Shown here piece by piece: positions 18,301-30,983 of a DNA stretch of 64,000 nt (position 1 is its first letter; each line of letters starts with the position of its first letter). Source of the stretch: MFD04580-c1 sp963702995. Lineage in GTDB: Bacteria; Planctomycetota; Phycisphaerae; Tepidisphaerales; Tepidisphaeraceae. The notes beneath the pieces are model-generated. The model did no database searches. It was given only the letters and a program-made list of their open reading frames with translations, and was not told the DNA's origin. The translations under genes and the position numbers were made by a program. Location: contig OY969783.1 of assembly GCA_963702995.1 (NCBI GenBank), positions 620,001 to 684,000 on the forward strand, given 5' to 3'.

Positions 18301-19130
18301 GGGGTCGCCCAATCGCCCTGGCGGCGTCGAGCACCCGGGCGCGGCCGGGCGGCGCGCCCGGGGTTTACCCTCGTCGAACTGCTCGTCGTGATCGGGATCA
18401 TCGCCGTCCTGGTCGGGTTGCTGCTGCCCGCGCTGGCCGGGGCGCGCGAAAGTGCCCGAAGCACGGCGTGCCAGAGCAACCTGCGGCAACTGGTCATCGG
18501 CTGCACCCTGTACGCGAATGAAAACCGCGGGTACTGGCCTCCGGCGCACCTCAACTTTATCACGTTGAACCTGCATCGATGGCACGGGACGCGCGCAGCG
18601 GTTCCGCCCCGTTCGATTTTGAGACGTCACCCCTCAAGCCGTACCTTCAGATCGCCGCGATCAAGCAGTGCCCGAGCTTCGTCTTTGTGGAGGGGCCCGT
18701 GGGGTTTGAGCGGGCGTGCGGCGGGTACGGGTACAACAACAGCTTCCTGGGGAGCGGCACGGGGATCCCGGAGCTGGCGTCCCTCCCGCTGCCCACGCCG
18801 GAGTTTGAAACGCGCGTCGTCAACATCCCCGCCCTGGCCGCGCAGGTTCACAACGCGGCCGATAAGATCGCCTTCGCCGATACCGCGATTGCGAACCCGA
18901 CCCTGATCGAATACTCGTTCGTCGAACCTCCCCTGGACGCGGACGGGAATCCGACGTCGCCATCCATCCATTTCCGGCACACAGGGAAGGCGAACGTCGC
19001 CTGGGCCGACGGGCATGTCGGCAGCGAATCGATGACGTGGACCTATCCGACGAATGTCTACGGGGCCGACAACGCGAAGATGCGCCTCGGGTTCTTCGGG
19101 CCGAGGGACAATACGCTGTTCAGGCGTTAG
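18297..19130 (+). CDS. Pseudopilin with H-X9-DG-type C-terminus, two frameshifts
   Basis: It begins at 18297, overlapping the previous stop. The prepilin signal FTLVELLVVIGIIAVLVG is encoded from 18364 in frame 1, although the ATG is in frame 3. A second switch near 18585 leads to frame 3 (APFDFETSPLKPYLQ) through to 19130. The C-terminal block RHTGKANVAWADGHVGS carries the H-X9-DG motif common in planctomycete pseudopilins. It is probably processed by a PilD-like peptidase. Its coupling to a PEP-CTERM gene suggests a role in the same envelope. Confidence 0.75.
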
Positions 19131-19964
19131 TCGAACGGATAGAGGTGCGCCCGTTGGTGGGCGAACGTTCGGGTGACGTACTCGGCGTGGCCATCCACGA
19201 AGCCAACATTCCCGCGGCGATCCGCATTCGGTTCCTCGGTCGGCCGATTGAAGCTACTGTCGGGCTTGCTGACTGCTCGATCGTGCCGAATCTCAAGCCA
19301 GTCAAGGGTCCCTTGGCCGCTCATTGGGCCAACCTTCGGATCGGTATTGTACGGGATGTAAGTGCCGCTGGCGTCATAAGTAGGGGGGACCCAATACCCG
19401 TCGTTAATTGTAAGGTTGTCTTCCTCAACGATGAGGATCTTGTCCGATGAATTTCGAACCTGGGTAATCTTCTGCGCAGACTTGGCCATACGAGATGGTG
19501 CGCGTGCCGTTCATGAGCCAGTTCATCGAATAGCTGTAGCGGTATGGGCCGATGGCACCGTTCGTCTGCGGTCGCCGGTTGACGTCATCGTTGGGGCAAA
19601 CGAACATCGGAGCCGACGTAGCGCCCGCCTTCAGGCCAAGGTATCTTCCGATCGGGGATTGGCCCACATCTGGGTCCGGCCGTCCGGCAACCACGTTCTG
19701 CTGCCACCAGATCCAATCTTCCTCGTAAGCCGTCCCGTTCGTTGCGGGGTAAGGGAAGACATTTCTGTTCTCCCCGCAGTACATCACAAACGCAGCGCCG
19801 ATCTGTTTTAAGTTGGACAGGCACTTCACCTGATTCGCCTGCTCTCGAGCCCGGCTCAGGGTGGGTAGAAGGATGCTCACGAGGAGAGCGATGATGCCAA
19901 TCACGACCAGCAGTTCAACGAGCGTGAACGCTCGCCGGAACGAAGTCCGATGGGCCCTGGGCAT
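19127..19964 (-). CDS. Pseudopilin with H-X9-DG-type C-terminus, frameshifted
   Basis: The start is the ATG at 19964 (MPRAHRTSFRRAFTLVELLV), five bases after a GAGAGGA site. The N-terminal prepilin cleavage/methylation segment is followed by NLKQIGAAFVMYCGENRNVFP, also present in the next pseudopilin gene. The frame switches near 19485 and continues to the C-terminus with RRGNVGFVDGHAEYV, the H-X9-DG motif. It converges with the pseudopilin gene at 18297, the two ends overlapping by four bases. Confidence 0.78.
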
Positions 19965-20142
19965 GAGATCCTCTCCCGGCGGGCCACCGAGCGGGCGGGC
20001 CACCATTCCAGACTTACAGACGAAGTGCAAACCCCTGATTCCGCCAGATAAGGGCTGTCTCGCTATCTAACGCAATTTGTAACAAGCCCTCTTGACCTGG
20101 TCAACGTTTAACTTTTCATCCCGGCCGGTCGATGCGGGCGGG

Positions 20143-20961
20143 TTATGGAAAATCAGGGTAGATGTGATTGCCGTCCTGGACATAATTGCGGTCAACGTAT
20201 TCCGCATGCCCGTCGGCAAACGCGACATTCCCGCGGCCGGTGACATCGCTGACAGTCTTGTACACGTCATGCCGGATCGCCAGCTTGTCTCCCGGCGGGC
20301 ACCACAGCCCGTCGTTAATCGTTCGCTCGTCCTCTTCGGCGAACACGATCTTCTCCGAAGGGTTGTGAATCTGGGTGATCATGAGCGATTTCTGGTTGGC
20401 CGCCAGGGTGATCCCGAACCGCTCGTAGGCGCGGTGGTTATCACACATGAAGCAATTGATCCCGTAGCTGTACTGGTAGGGAGGCCGCCCCCCATAAACC
20501 GAGAGATGGTTTCGCGGGTCGTCCGAAGGGCAGTACAAGACTTGGGCCACCGTACTAACGCCCGCATCATGCGCGCTCGCCACTGACGTGGTGATCCCCA
20601 GGTAACGCGCCAGCGCCGAATCGGACACGTCCGTGTAGCTGGAGCTTGGGTCCCAGTAGATCCAGTCCCACGCCTTCTCTTGCCCGGAACCTTCAGCGCC
20701 GCCTGGCAATCGCCCCTTGTTCTCGCCGCAGTACATCACCAGCGCCATCGAGATCTCTTTCAGGTTCACCATGCACTTCACCTGCTTGGCGTTCTCGCGA
20801 GCGCGGTGCAGCGACGGCAGCAGGATCGACACCAGGAGGGCGATGATCCCTATAACGACAAGCAGTTCGATCAGGGTGAACGCACGGCCGCGGCTCACCG
20901 AGCCCGCGCGTGCGGCGACGTCCCGGCCTGAAGCGACGCCCTTGCCTGAAGCGGTATCCAT
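20143..20961 (-). CDS. Pseudopilin with H-X9-DG-type C-terminus
   Basis: 272 residues from the ATG at 20961, which has a GGAG upstream. The frame stays open further upstream, but that part does not look coding. Features are the prepilin segment AFTLIELLVVIGIIALLVS, the conserved VNLKEISMALVMYCGENKG stretch and the C-terminal TGRGNVAFADGHAEYVDR with the H-X9-DG motif. Unlike its two neighbours it is intact. It is a close paralogue of the gene at 19127-19964, indicating tandem duplication. Confidence 0.85.
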   Translation of the reverse strand: MDTASGKGVASGRDVAARAGSVSRGRAFTLIELLVVIGIIALLVSILLPSLHRARENAKQVKCMVNLKEISMALVMYCGENKGRLPGGAEGSGQEKAWDWIYWDPSSSYTDVSDSALARYLGITTSVASAHDAGVSTVAQVLYCPSDDPRNHLSVYGGRPPYQYSYGINCFMCDNHRAYERFGITLAANQKSLMITQIHNPSEKIVFAEEDERTINDGLWCPPGDKLAIRHDVYKTVSDVTGRGNVAFADGHAEYVDRNYVQDGNHIYPDFP

Positions 20962-21077
20962 CGGATGGCAACTCCGGCTTGCGATGTGGCGGTGGAAGCG
21001 AACGAGACAGCATGCCGCTCCGCCGAGCCCCAATCCTACCGCCTCCTGCCCGGCGGCGCGCAATCTATTATTCAAGA

Positions 21078-21914
21078 TCAGATCTGTGAATAAGTGGTCG
21101 GCATCAGGACCGTGTTCGCGATGCTCGTCACCAATTCGGCGTCGGTGTAGCCGGGGGTCGTGCTCAGCTTCTTCCAGTCCGGGTCGGACCGGAAGGCGTT
21201 GAAGTTTTTCTCCCGGGTCGCAAGGTCGGGGAAGGTGACCATGTACGTGATGCTCGGGAGGTTGTCGCCGACGATCCCCTGGGAGAAAAAGACAGGCTGG
21301 ACGCCGACGCGCCGGAAGATGGCGATCTCGCCGGCGGCCGCGAACATCTCCACTTTTTTGGTCGAGGCCGCCTCGCTGTGGCTCTTGTAGGTGCGCAGCT
21401 CGAAGAGCCGCGGCTCACCCTTGGCGGTCGCCGCGGGGATCTCCATCTTCGGCATGCCCTCGAAGGCGCGAAGCAGCCAGCTTTGGATGCCAACGTAAGG
21501 TGGGTCGGTCGGCGGGGCGGAGAGGAACGCGTCACCCGCCTTGCGATAGTCCGCGTCGGCCGCCAGCTTGTCGGAGAGCGTGGCGAACGACTCGATCGAC
21601 GGATGCGTGATCAACACATAGGCGGCCGGGGCCTCGGGGCCGATGGTGACGTTGAACACACCGACCGGTCCGGCGCCATGGCGCCGCGCCGCGGGGACCA
21701 ACGCCTCGCGGAAGTAGTCGTCGGCCCGGAGGGTCATCGTGCCGCGCTTCATGTGATAAAGCCGCAGCTCGTACAGTTCGCGGGCCGCGGTGGGAGCGGG
21801 TGCCGGCTCGGCGGCCGCAACCTGTACCGCCGGGATCGCGGCCGCCGCACCGGTCGCCAGGGCCGCCGCCATGAAGTCACGCCGCTTGAGAGTCGGTTCC
21901 ATGGCGGAGGTCAT
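21078..21914 (-). CDS. NIPSNAP-family protein with Tat signal peptide
   Basis: 278 residues. A twin-arginine motif (LKRRDFM) and hydrophobic stretch form a Tat-type export signal, so the product is probably periplasmic. Two repeats of the NIPSNAP ferredoxin-like fold follow (RELYELRLYHMKRGT and PRLFELRTYKSHSE). The molecular function of NIPSNAP proteins is not established. GGAGGT directly precedes the 21914 ATG, and an alternative ATG at 21902 exists. Confidence 0.85.
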   Translation of the reverse strand: MTSAMEPTLKRRDFMAAALATGAAAAIPAVQVAAAEPAPAPTAARELYELRLYHMKRGTMTLRADDYFREALVPAARRHGAGPVGVFNVTIGPEAPAAYVLITHPSIESFATLSDKLAADADYRKAGDAFLSAPPTDPPYVGIQSWLLRAFEGMPKMEIPAATAKGEPRLFELRTYKSHSEAASTKKVEMFAAAGEIAIFRRVGVQPVFFSQGIVGDNLPSITYMVTFPDLATREKNFNAFRSDPDWKKLSTTPGYTDAELVTSIANTVLMPTTYSQI

Positions 21915-22088
21915 ACCTCCGATGTGGATCGGTTTCCACGTCCAAGCAACCGGCTCGCACGAGCGCGAGGCGTCACACCAAATCAGTCGTGCCCGATTGC
22001 CGGCTCAACGGCCATCTGAATAATGACCGCTCCGAACCCGGCGTCAGTCGCGCCTTTCCCTGATCGCCCACGCACAATCGAGGAGCCC

Positions 22089-23516
<1,428 letters not shown>

Positions 23517-23594
23517 GTCCTCGACGGCGATGGGTGAGCCTGAACCGTCGCGTGAATCGCCTGGTGGAAGGAAGCGTCACACGTTTTAACCAAC

Positions 23595-23643
23595 AAAAAA
23601 GGACGCGGCCTACGGTCTGGAGCCGTGGCCGCGTCCTTTTTTT
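23595..23643. terminator. Bidirectional rho-independent terminator
   Basis: The stem GGACGCGGCC (23601-23610) pairs with GGCCGCGTCC (23627-23636) and is extended inward by ACGG/CCGT. It has six A on the left and seven T on the right, so it can work for fumC and for minus-strand transcripts. Confidence 0.9.
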
Positions 23644-23674
23644 GATGCCCACATCGACGTGAAGCCGGCCGCCC

Positions 23675-23891
23675 TTAGCACTACAGCGCTATTTGGTCAG
23701 TTGGAGCACAGGAAGAACGTCGAAATCCGAAGCACGAAATCCGAAGGAATGGGGAATCGGAAAAGAAGAAACCGGACTCAAGCGCGAGTGTCGATTTCCG
23801 CCTTGCCTTTGTTTGGAGTTCCTTGAGGTTTGGTGCTTCGGATTTTCTGATTCGCGAAGGCTTCATCGTCGAATCAGCGCTGTAGTGTTAG
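23675..23891. repeat. 3' palindromic element, AAATCCGAAGCACGAAAT type, about 215 bp
   Basis: The outer arms pair TAGCACTACAGCGCT (23676-23690) with AGCGCTGTAGTGTTA (23876-23890). Inner arms pair GAAATCCGAAGCACGAAAT (about 23722-23740) with TTGGTGCTTCGGATTTTC (about 23829-23847). The middle keeps AAGAAGAAACCGGA, shared with the copy at 58530-58740. The right end overlaps the stop codon of the lipoprotein gene. Confidence 0.85.
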
Positions 23892-24082
23892 TAGGTCTTC
23901 TCCACCTTGGTCTCCGTCTTCGTCACGCCGCTGCCCGTGTCGCGAACGGTCGTTTCCCGGCGGACGGTGGTATCCGAGCTGGCGTGCGGGTCGGCATCGA
24001 CCGACGCGTGGCAGCCGGCGAAGAGCCCGCTGAGAACTGTCAGCGCCACCAGAGCCGAGCCGTACTTGATTCCCTTAAGCAT
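23888..24082 (-). CDS. Small lipoprotein
   Basis: 64 residues. The start at 24082 is fixed by a strong GAGGAGG site six bases upstream. The open frame continues further upstream, but that part is not coding-like. A lipobox (LFAGC, Cys about residue 24) follows the hydrophobic segment. The mature part is Ser/Thr/Lys-rich (TTVRRETTVRDTGSGVTKTE), like many small outer-membrane lipoproteins of planctomycetes. It is probably anchored in a membrane. Function unknown. Confidence 0.8.
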   Translation of the reverse strand: MLKGIKYGSALVALTVLSGLFAGCHASVDADPHASSDTTVRRETTVRDTGSGVTKTETKVEKTY

Positions 24083-24267
24083 AGCAGCCTCCTCGTTCGG
24101 AGCGCCGGATCGTTGCAACAGGGCCGCGCCCGTTTGGCAACGTCGTTTGCGTCCTTCCTGGCGAAGCGGAAGGCAACCACCATACCAGGCGATTCGCCTG
24201 CCAAAACTTGGCGCACCGACACGGCGTGTGCGACACAACGGCCGAATCGTGCGAGCGATCGCGGCCT

Positions 24268-24633
24268 TTATGCGGCGTAGAGGAACTCCTCGTGAACGAT
24301 CTTCCCGTCCTTGACGGTATAGACAGCGACCTCGACCATGTTCATCCGCTTGCCGGTCGCGTTGACCGTGATGTCGTAATCGAACTGGACCGCGAACTTG
24401 TCGATGGAAAGGAAGGGCTCGCTCGCCTTGGCGCCGTGAATGGTATGGGCTCCCATCCACCATTCACCTTTCTTCATGACGCCCGCAATGCCACGAGTTT
24501 CCCGGGGGGCGGCCGGCATGTCGTGCGCTTCGACGCTGACGATGTCTGGCGAGTAGAGCGTTTGGATCGCTTTGACATTCTCGCCCTGGCGACAGAGCGA
24601 GACGAGTTCCTTGGCAATTTCGGCGACGGTCAT
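24268..24633 (-). CDS. NTF2-like / SnoaL-type protein
   Basis: 121 residues from the ATG at 24633, which has GGAG at a good distance. The longer open frame upstream is not family-like. The cone-shaped NTF2 fold pattern is visible: an N-terminal helix with LVSLCRQGENVKAIQTLYSPDIVSVE, then strands with GIAGVMKKGEWWMGAH and VAVYTVKDGKIVHEEFLY. Members are often small-molecule binding proteins or polyketide-type cyclases. The specific role is unknown. Confidence 0.82.
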   Translation of the reverse strand: MTVAEIAKELVSLCRQGENVKAIQTLYSPDIVSVEAHDMPAAPRETRGIAGVMKKGEWWMGAHTIHGAKASEPFLSIDKFAVQFDYDITVNATGKRMNMVEVAVYTVKDGKIVHEEFLYAA

Positions 24634-25000
24634 GTCACTCTCCGAGAGGTTGAAAACGGGTTTAGCCGGCCCACCTGGACCGACGCTGCGGCAGCCTAAC
24701 AGAACGCGCCGAAATCCGAGCGGGCATAACAGAATCCGAACATTGCTCCTCGGCGACCTGGCCGCGGACGCCAGGATGTCGCCCACCGGTTGAGGCGCGG
24801 CAGGTGCCGCGCTCGCGCCTGCCGCCGGAACTCCTTCGCGCGTAGGCAAAGTGGATAAAGTGAAGCCCGGGGCACTCGCCGGCGCAACTTTTCGCGTCGC
24901 GTCTGTTAGAATTCCATCGGCGAGGATGGTCGGCGGGCATCAGACGGGCGGATCGGTAACGCGACCCTCGCCGAATCGACAGCGAAGGGCTGACACTCGT
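24634..25000. other. No gene supported
   Basis: Spacer between divergent genes. Short frames have no recognisable features. It should hold the promoters of the NTF2-like gene and of the secreted-protein gene at 25001. Confidence 0.4.
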
Positions 25001-26145
25001 ATGGGCTGCTTTCGATATCGGGGGTTGCGGCGAGGGCTGCTAGCGCCGGCCGCGGCACTGGCGATCGTGACTTGGCTCGCCGCGATCCCCACTGCGGCGG
25101 GGCCGACCACAGGGCCGTCAACGCGGCCGTCGCACATCGGCATTCACACCCAGCCGGCCCCCTCGACAACGCAGCCTTCCGCGCTGACGGAGGTCGAGCC
25201 GACCACCCAGCCTGTTGTCGCGGAGACCCAGCCCAGCACGCGTGCTGCGCACACCGACGGGAAGGGCCGACACCGCGCGTCATCCCCCCGGCGAAAGCGG
25301 TTGACCTCGCGGTCGAAGCGCTGAAGAAGGAATACGCGGCCTGGCAAAAGGACCCCAAGTCGCCGCTCCGCGAAGTGCCCGACTATTTCACGCAGAACCC
25401 CGTCCCCGACCTGAAGCCGGACATCATTCTTGCCGCGCTGGACCGTCCGATCACCGGCGACAAGGCGGCCGCGTCGTACGTGCGGTGGCAACTGCTCTCC
25501 GGGCTCCCCGAGACGATCGACCTGAAACGCTCGCCGCGCGCCATCGATACCTACCGCCGGGCGCCGCTGCCCAACCCGCGCTTCGGGATTCAGAAGTCGG
25601 AACAGGTCAAGCTCGACCAATTGCTGACGACCGCCCGACGGCAGGATGACGTCGTCATCAACGCAAAGGTTGAAGAGGAAGTGAAGAAGACGACGGAATC
25701 GAACGTGTACGTCCTGGGCTACCGCAACGAATTCTATCGGCGCCTTCCCAAAACGCCGTCGGTCTTGATCGCCGGGATGCAGGACGCCGACGAGCGCCTC
25801 AAGGCGGCGTCGGGCGCGAAGGAGTGGACGCTGGCGCTGGTCGATGACGTGAACGCCTACCTCGCCTCCGAAGAAGTTGATGCGAAGGAGTGCCGCCGCC
25901 TTGCCGACGCTGTCGGCGAGCTGAAGTTCCGCGCCGCCCCGACCTACTACGAGAAAGTCAGCGTCAGCGCCAAGGCGGGCGGAAAGCTCGCGTGGGAAAA
26001 ACGCAGCGATACCGCCAACCCGGACAACAAACTGCCCGCCTTGCAGCTCGCCTGCATCAAGGCGGCCGACAGCGCCGCGGCCAGCAAGTCGCCGCCGAAA
26101 TCGCCCCCCGGCCTCGGCAAGAGCACAGGAGCGAACGCGAAGTAG
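25001..26145 (+). CDS. Secreted hypothetical protein, frameshifted
   Basis: Start ATG at 25001. A signal peptide (GLLAPAAALAIVTWLAAIPTA) is followed by a Thr/Pro-rich linker of repeated TTQPS words. The frame changes near 25262 and continues as AVDLAVEALKKEYAAWQKDP to the stop at 26145. The mature domain is about 290 residues, charged and mainly helical, with a Lys/Pro-rich tail. It has no family I recognise. The linker suggests an exported, surface-tethered or periplasmic protein. Confidence 0.65.
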
Positions 26146-26372
26146 GCGGCCGCGGCGGTCACCGTTCGTTTCGCTTCAGGTGGGAGCGATTGATGCGATC
26201 CCGCGGCTCGCGACCCACTCCGCTCGTCCCATCCCGCTCGCCCGCCCCGCTTGGCGGTGACGCGCTCGGCTCATTCGGTTACGATCCGGCGGCGGCGTGC
26301 GGCCGCTGGAAACGACCCCCTCCCGCCCGGCATCACGTGGGCCGGTGGGGCACCGACGACACAGGACCCCCA

Positions 26373-26654
26373 ATGAGCATTCGAGTTCGAATTCCTTCCC
26401 CGCTCCGCAACTTCACCAACGGCCAGGACGTGGTCGAGACGCAGGGCGCCAGCGTCGGCGAGGTGCTGAACAGCCTCAAGACCTCGGCGGCCGGGATCGA
26501 GGCGCGCCTGTTCAAGGGCGAGAACCAGTTGAACCGGTTCATCAATGTCTATTTGAACGACGAAGACATCCGGTTCCTCAAGAACCTGGAGACGCCGGTT
26601 AAGGCGGGCGACGAGATCAGTATTGTCCCGGCGATCGCCGGCGGGGCTCGATAA
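26373..26654 (+). CDS. MoaD/ThiS-family ubiquitin-like sulfur carrier ending GGAR
   Basis: 93 residues from the ATG at 26373. The beta-grasp pattern is clear (VRIPSPLRNFTNGQDVVE, VGEVLNSL, RFINVYLNDEDIRFLKNLET, GDEISIVPAIAGG). Sulfur carriers of this family are used as a C-terminal Gly-Gly thiocarboxylate. Here two residues (Ala-Arg) follow the di-glycine, so activation would need trimming or the protein works differently. The NIL-domain gene 44 bases downstream suggests sulfur transfer in Cys or homocysteine synthesis. Confidence 0.88.
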   Translation: MSIRVRIPSPLRNFTNGQDVVETQGASVGEVLNSLKTSAAGIEARLFKGENQLNRFINVYLNDEDIRFLKNLETPVKAGDEISIVPAIAGGAR

Positions 26655-26698
26655 GCCGTAGCCGCCGAAGACCACCCGGCTGCCCGGAAGGAAAAGCC

Positions 26699-26962
26699 AT
26701 GACCGATTCGCCCGCCTACAGCCGCCGCTTCTGGTTCACGTTCCCCACGCGGACGGAGGTCGAGCAGCCGATCATCTGGCAGATGAGCCGCCGCTATCCC
26801 AACGTGACCTTCGACATCCGGCAGGCAAGCGTTCAACACGAAATCGGAATCATGGCCGTGCTGCTGAGCGGCGTGGAGCGGGAAGTGGAGGACGCCGTTC
26901 GCTTCATGCGCGCCAGCGGCGTCACCGTTGAGCCGATAGAGAAAAGCATCGTCGAGGGGTGA
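26699..26962 (+). CDS. Stand-alone NIL-domain protein
   Basis: 87 residues covering one NIL (ferredoxin-like, ACT-related) domain: RRFWFTFPTRTEVEQPIIWQ at the start and VLLSGVEREVEDAVRFM in the second half. NIL domains occur at the C-terminus of MetN methionine transporters and in homocysteine-forming systems with ferredoxin. Close linkage to a MoaD/ThiS carrier supports a sulfur amino acid role. An AAGGAAA stretch precedes the ATG. Confidence 0.88.
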   Translation: MTDSPAYSRRFWFTFPTRTEVEQPIIWQMSRRYPNVTFDIRQASVQHEIGIMAVLLSGVEREVEDAVRFMRASGVTVEPIEKSIVEG

Positions 26963-27142
26963 CTGGCGCCTTCCGGAACTTCGCGTTACCGCAGGGACGG
27001 CACTGCGATCCGCCTCAGGGCATCCAGATCGTTCCAGATCCATCCCGCCGCGCGAGCGGGGATCGGTCCGTGCGGACCGCGCCTCCGTCCCAACCTGCGC
27101 TGTCACCACCTGGCGGTGGCCCCCAACTCCATTATCGCCCTC

Positions 27143-27862
27143 TCACTTCGCAGGCTCCGCCAGGGCGACCTTCCACTCCGCTTCCAGGTCCGCCAGCGGC
27201 TTCCCCGTGTACTCCTTCCAAAGCTCCTCGGTGTACTTGCCGTGCCGACAGGCGGTGTTGAGCTTTACCACCAAATCCTTGTCGTAGGCCTCCTGGGCCC
27301 AGTTGAGGAAGTGGGCGGTCGTTCGGTAGCTGTCGGTGTAGTGGGCGCGGTTTGCCTTGGGGTGGGGGCGGGCGGAGACGGGTTCGTAGCGGAAGAAGCG
27401 CACGTAGTCGGCGATCCCCTCGACGAGCCAACCCGGCCGCGGGCCGCGCGTGTAGTGCTGGACGACGTGCGTCAGCTCGTGGACGATCGCGCCGAGGTCC
27501 TCCGGGTGCTCCGTGAACCACTTGGCCGAGCAGGTGACCTGATCGCCGCCGGCGGCCGCCACGCCCTTGTAGTCCGTCTTGAAGGTGATCGTCACCTTCG
27601 TCGGCGGCACAAAGCCTTCACCGGGGAGGATCTCAATGATCCTGGGGTACCAGTCGGTGGCGAGCGCCTTCACCTTGTCGCCATAGGCCTCCATGCCCGG
27701 GGCATCCGAGGTATCGACGACGATCTGAAAGGCCGGGCGAGACGCCGGCAACGCGGGCTCGGCGGTCGGTGAGGCCAATGCTTGATCAACGCCGGGGAAC
27801 AAACAGCAGTTGGCGAGAGAACAGAGGGCTACGACAACGGCGAGAGGGAGCGTGTGTCGCAA
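27143..27862 (-). CDS. Secreted basic-secretory-protein-type zinc metalloprotein
   Basis: 239 residues from a TTG start that has AAGGG seven bases upstream; no ATG fits the N-terminus. A signal peptide (LPLAVVVALCSLANC) precedes the domain. The zinc motif HELTHVVQHY and the following WLVEGIADYVRF match the plant and bacterial BSP family of putative peptidases. A Cys ends the signal region, but the lipobox is not canonical. It is probably secreted or periplasmic. Substrate unknown. Confidence 0.85.
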   Translation of the reverse strand: MRHTLPLAVVVALCSLANCCLFPGVDQALASPTAEPALPASRPAFQIVVDTSDAPGMEAYGDKVKALATDWYPRIIEILPGEGFVPPTKVTITFKTDYKGVAAAGGDQVTCSAKWFTEHPEDLGAIVHELTHVVQHYTRGPRPGWLVEGIADYVRFFRYEPVSARPHPKANRAHYTDSYRTTAHFLNWAQEAYDKDLVVKLNTACRHGKYTEELWKEYTGKPLADLEAEWKVALAEPAK

Positions 27863-27916
27863 GCGATCGCCCTTCTGAAAGTGGGTTTCGGCGGCGTTTT
27901 CAGACGTGGGCGTATC

Positions 27917-28864
27917 TTACGCGATCGCGAGGCGCGTTGTCGTCGCCGGATGTGTGATCGGACCGGCAACCTTCGACTGTCCCTGCGCGGCGGCCTTGGC
28001 GGCGCGTTCGAGCGTGAACTGGATGATTTCCAGACGCCGAGCGATTTCCTGCATGTCGGCGGGCCGCTTGGACGGGGCGACGCGAACGCAGTCCATCACC
28101 AGGGCCGAAAGCGTCTCCGGGATCTTGGGGTTCATCTCCGACGGCGAGGCCATCTTCTCGTCCACCAGGAAGCTGTTGTCCGACTTCTTGAGGGTGAACA
28201 GCGTCGGCAGGTTCTTTCCGACGAGCACCCAGTAGAGCGTCGCACCGAAGTTGTAGACATCGGTCCTCACGCTGACCGGCTCGCACTTGACCTGTTCGGG
28301 GGCGATGTAGTCAGGCGTCCCCTGGATGCGCTTCTTGGCAGTGCCGATCTTGCAGGCCTGGCCGAGGTCAATGACCTTCACGTTGCCGGCCGCGTTCATC
28401 ATGATGTTGTTCGGCTTGAGGTCGCAGTGGACATACCCGGCCTGATGGAGGGCGTGCAGGGCCTTGGCCGTCTCGATGAACACCTGGCAGACGTCCACCA
28501 TTTTCCACGGGGGGCTCTGTTCCAACGGTGACCCGTCAAAAAGCTCCAGGACCAGCGCCGCCTCGGTCACCTTGCGGAGCAGGGTGCGGTTCTCTTTGAG
28601 GTCGATCGAGCGGCGTAAGCCTTCGTGGACGATCGACTTGCCCACCTGGAACTCGGTCTCGAGCTGCTCGACGAACCGCTCGTCCTTCTCGACTTTCACG
28701 GCGACGTGCTTCAGGGCGTAAATCTGTTTGGTCACAGGGTGCATGACCGCGTACAGAACGCTCCCGGCCCCTTCGCCGATGAAATCGATCACTTCGTAAT
28801 CGAACAGCCGCTTCGGCAGGATCGCCGGGCGATGGTGCGAATTTCCAGATGAGTGATTGCTCAT
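27917..28864 (-). CDS. Cytosolic Hanks-type Ser/Thr protein kinase, non-RD, with DLG
   Basis: 315 residues, paralogous to the kinase at 5165-6022. Motifs are GEGAGS (30-35), ALKHV (K52), HCDLKPNN (146-153), IDLG (165-168) in place of DFG, GTPDYIAPEQV and TDVYNFGATLYW. The RD arginine is again a Cys. The C-terminal 40 residues are an Ala/Lys/Thr-rich tail with no domain. No membrane helix is seen. DLG still gives the metal-binding Asp, so activity is likely. Confidence 0.87.
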   Translation of the reverse strand: MSNHSSGNSHHRPAILPKRLFDYEVIDFIGEGAGSVLYAVMHPVTKQIYALKHVAVKVEKDERFVEQLETEFQVGKSIVHEGLRRSIDLKENRTLLRKVTEAALVLELFDGSPLEQSPPWKMVDVCQVFIETAKALHALHQAGYVHCDLKPNNIMMNAAGNVKVIDLGQACKIGTAKKRIQGTPDYIAPEQVKCEPVSVRTDVYNFGATLYWVLVGKNLPTLFTLKKSDNSFLVDEKMASPSEMNPKIPETLSALVMDCVRVAPSKRPADMQEIARRLEIIQFTLERAAKAAAQGQSKVAGPITHPATTTRLAIA

Positions 28865-29289
28865 AAAACAAATCCCCGGAGCTTACGGCGGTGAAAACTG
28901 CCCCAATCGGAACCAGACTCGCGGTTCCGTTCCCCTGACAACTCTGTATACGCCTCGAACGCCCAAATATTGAAGCCCACACGGAATATTTGAACCCCGA
29001 AAGTGCACACTTGCACGGAATTTAGGCAATTTAAGCCTTGCGATCCCGAGAGACCGCCGACGATATGGGAAACCCCACCCCGAATGCGGCTCTGCGTCCG
29101 TCAATCATGACAATCCAGTCGCGCTGCCCGGGTCCTCGAGTCTCCCGCAAATGGAGCGCCGATGCGGCCGTTCGATCCGCTGCCACCAGGTGATTCTCCT
29201 CCGCCCTCTTCCCGCCGCCGCGCCAAGCCCCACAATCGATCGGCCGATTGTTGCTCTCGCTTCAGACGCCGGGCCCCGTCGATCGTTCC
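28865..29289. other. Spacer with a small AT-rich dyad, no gene seen
   Basis: CAAATATT (28964-28971) and AATATTTG (28985-28992) form an 8-bp dyad about 100 bases upstream of the kinase start, a possible operator. No coding frame is supported. Promoters of the kinase should lie here. Confidence 0.35.
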
Positions 29290-29324
29290 AAAAAAAAGGA
29301 TCGGACGCACAAGGCGTCCGATCC
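29290..29324 (-). terminator. Rho-independent terminator of the atp operon
   Basis: The stem GGATCGGACGC (29298-29308) pairs with GCGTCCGATCC (29314-29324) around a 5-nt loop. On the minus strand it is followed by eight T (29297-29290). It lies 57 bases after the atpA stop and ends the operon there. Confidence 0.93.
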
Positions 29325-29381
29325 GGGCCGACAATCGCTACTCCGGCTTTTAGCCGCCGTAGCCGCTCGATTACGCCGCCA

Positions 29382-30893
<1,512 letters not shown>

Positions 30894-30983
30894 TTCTTTC
30901 TTCTCCGGTCTCTCGATCGATTGAAAAATTCGCCCCGCACCCGTCAACTTGTGCAATGGATGCCGTTGAGCGACGCACCCCAC

